Shown one piece after another: positions 29,531 to 31,175 of a stretch of DNA of 31,175 nucleotides. The position numbers were made by a program, and so were the translations under genes. Each line of letters starts with the position of its first letter. The stretch's first letter is position 1. This DNA is from Priapulus caudatus (lineage: Eukaryota; Priapulida; Priapulimorpha; Priapulimorphida; Priapulidae): positions 169,570 through 200,744 of the forward strand of contig NW_014577413.1 of NCBI RefSeq assembly GCF_000485595.1. The letters are read 5' to 3'. A model generated the notes under the pieces. That model had not been told where the DNA came from, searched no databases, and saw nothing but the letters and a program-made list of their open reading frames with translations.

Positions 29531-31113
29531 GTGATTATAATAGATTTTGTATAAGTCCTAGATTTAATAGGATTAATCAGACATAGCTCAATTTATATTG
29601 CCTACTCTATTTAGATTCGATAATAATATACTTCGCTATTCATAACGATACTTACCAGTATACTATATACTATATTATGTAAAATATGGCTGTAATACTT
29701 TCATATTGCTTTCCTTTTAAAATACGTAGGCCTATCTACATTTATTATACATTTACCGAGATTCTTGTCAAAGGTAATCTTACCTATAGAATTGTAAACA
29801 ATAAGGAGAAAATGGATGCCCTTGAAAGGGCAAGTATTAAATCGTAATTTTTATGTCTCCTATTTATACAAGATAACGATGTGCCGCAGACACGTTTATC
29901 AATACGGAAAACCCACTAACAAAGGACCCAACTTTGCGTGTAAGTACTGTGCATATATTTGCACCAAATGACTTGTAAATTGCTCCAGGTCAATTGCTGG
30001 TGCACAAAGGACAGTGTAAACACACGAAGACGGTCATATTATTTTCAAACACAGTAATAGTTAACAGCTTCTATACAGTCAGCAAAGTTGTCGATAAGAA
30101 ACGAGTTGGCATAGTATCGCTCGGACGTTCCTTTTATTGTTGCATTATTTGCATTGCTAGGTTATTCGCCAATTCCATGTTCTTCGCTCGTACAAATTTC
30201 GATCTCGCATATAACATTTTTATTGGTGGTGGGTTTTCTCCTGTTACGCTGGTGACGTGCGGTTCTTTCGTGTGTTTTTTTTTCTGACAGTCGTGTTATA
30301 TTTAAAAGGTTTAACCTGGAATCGAATCAGAAACGCAGCTAAACACACTTAGCATGGCACATTCCCTCAAACTTGCCGTTGAACCAAAAAATATATCAAA
30401 CGGAATATTTCAGTTTAATTTGAACGTAAATGTGTTTTCATATTCATTATTTTTAATTTTACATGTTAAGCTATGTGTTTTCTGATCTAAAATGATTCTG
30501 TACATAGTGGGCTATTTTCAATTATTGATATAAATATTATGTAATCATTACTTACTCGTTATTTATAAGACCAATCAGTATTGCGTAATGAACATTATTC
30601 TTGTTAGCCATATCAGCTGGTATTCATCGCGAGCGGATTTCTTCTGCCATTTTCAACTCTTCTTATGGCTAGATGCCATTTTTAATGTGCATCTATATCC
30701 GTTTTAATTTAAACCCCTCAATTTAATTCACAATGTGAAACGAAGGAATGAAGGTGCATTATGGAAAGATAAAGACGAAATAAGCAGAAATCTTCATATT
30801 ATGATTCGACCGACAAACATCACCTGGTAGTGCGCCTAGAGCGCCTTAGAGTCCCTTATATTCTATAGCGCCTGGTGTACGCGCGCCATCTCTCGGAGAA
30901 AATGTAGCGATGTGACCCACATTAAGTAAGGATGTACATTATGTAATTCTTGAAAGCTGAATTTGAACCCTATAAAAACGTAGAAATTCCTGCTATAATT
31001 AAATCTATATACTTTTCTGTGTCTAAAACCACACAACACTATTACGATGTATGTTTAGCATACGGCTATGTTACAGTTGTCAGTAGCCGTAGTGAGAATT
31101 AACGGACTCTTGT
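29531..31113. other. Intergenic DNA, no gene recognised
   Basis: One frame at 29994-30287 (97 codons) is hydrophobic in parts, but has no domain, signal peptide start or promoter that I can support. A GC-richer patch with gcgcctagagcgcc lies near 30830-30890. Confidence 0.45.
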
Positions 31114-31117
31114 GAGT

Positions 31118-31165
<48 letters not shown>
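31114..31165. repeat. (GA)n microsatellite
   Basis: GA units with two interruptions, running almost to the end of the window. Confidence 0.95.
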
Positions 31166-31175
31166 AGAACGAAAC

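Noticed and set aside
29270-29554. Poly-Asp frame beginning MTPDFNDENLIRLG
   Set aside because: The first 25 codons are unremarkable and the rest is a GAT microsatellite. There is no promoter, splice context or recognised domain.
29994-30287. 97-codon partly hydrophobic frame
   Set aside because: No signal-peptide architecture like genes A-C, no promoter and no recognisable family. Length is within chance for AT-rich DNA.
1-31175. CRISPR array, tRNA, rRNA or prophage content
   Set aside because: Searched by eye for B-box-like GGTTCGAATC, spaced direct repeats and bacterial operon structure. None found; the spliced genes show the DNA is eukaryotic.

Overview
The window is nuclear DNA from an animal, most likely a marine invertebrate. 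It has multi-exon genes with GT-AG introns, TATA promoters, AATAAA signals, several cut-and-paste DNA transposon remnants and very many microsatellites. I cannot place the species. A lophotrochozoan (mollusc-like) host is my guess, because secreted Gly/Tyr/Asp repeat proteins are common there.

Layout. 1-1500: transposon-derived sequence with a 161-bp-arm inverted repeat, a doubtful open exon and a small MITE. 1522-5551 (+): four exons that match the C-terminal half of NUS1 (Nogo-B receptor), the non-catalytic subunit of dehydrodolichyl diphosphate synthase. Its first exon is not securely visible. 5552-9438: AT-rich DNA with TA tracts, an intact-looking hAT MITE and a twin CRE motif. 9439-10868 (-): secreted repeat protein A (403 codons). 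10869-14911: mostly unrecognised DNA with one small ORF. 14912-16826 (-): secreted repeat protein B (300 codons), with a MITE in its intron. 16858-24660: microsatellite-dominated DNA, including an ~850-bp GTGA-type array, a fold-back repeat and a ~1.2-kb element with terminal inverted repeats. 24668-27904 (+): secreted repeat protein C (592 codons). 28003-31175: CATC, ATCT, GAT and GA arrays and otherwise unrecognised DNA.

The main observation is the A-B-C cluster. Three otherwise dissimilar genes share one plan: a tiny exon of 14-18 codons encoding most of a signal peptide, a phase-0 intron, then one large exon encoding a low-complexity, charged, Gly/Tyr-rich protein with short in-frame tandem repeats. 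B and C also share a TATA box, a non-coding first exon and a 5'UTR intron. They look like components of an extracellular matrix, cement, mucus or mineralised secretion. That role is inference; I recognise no named family for any of the three. NUS1 (dolichol synthesis) is a housekeeping neighbour with no evident functional link.
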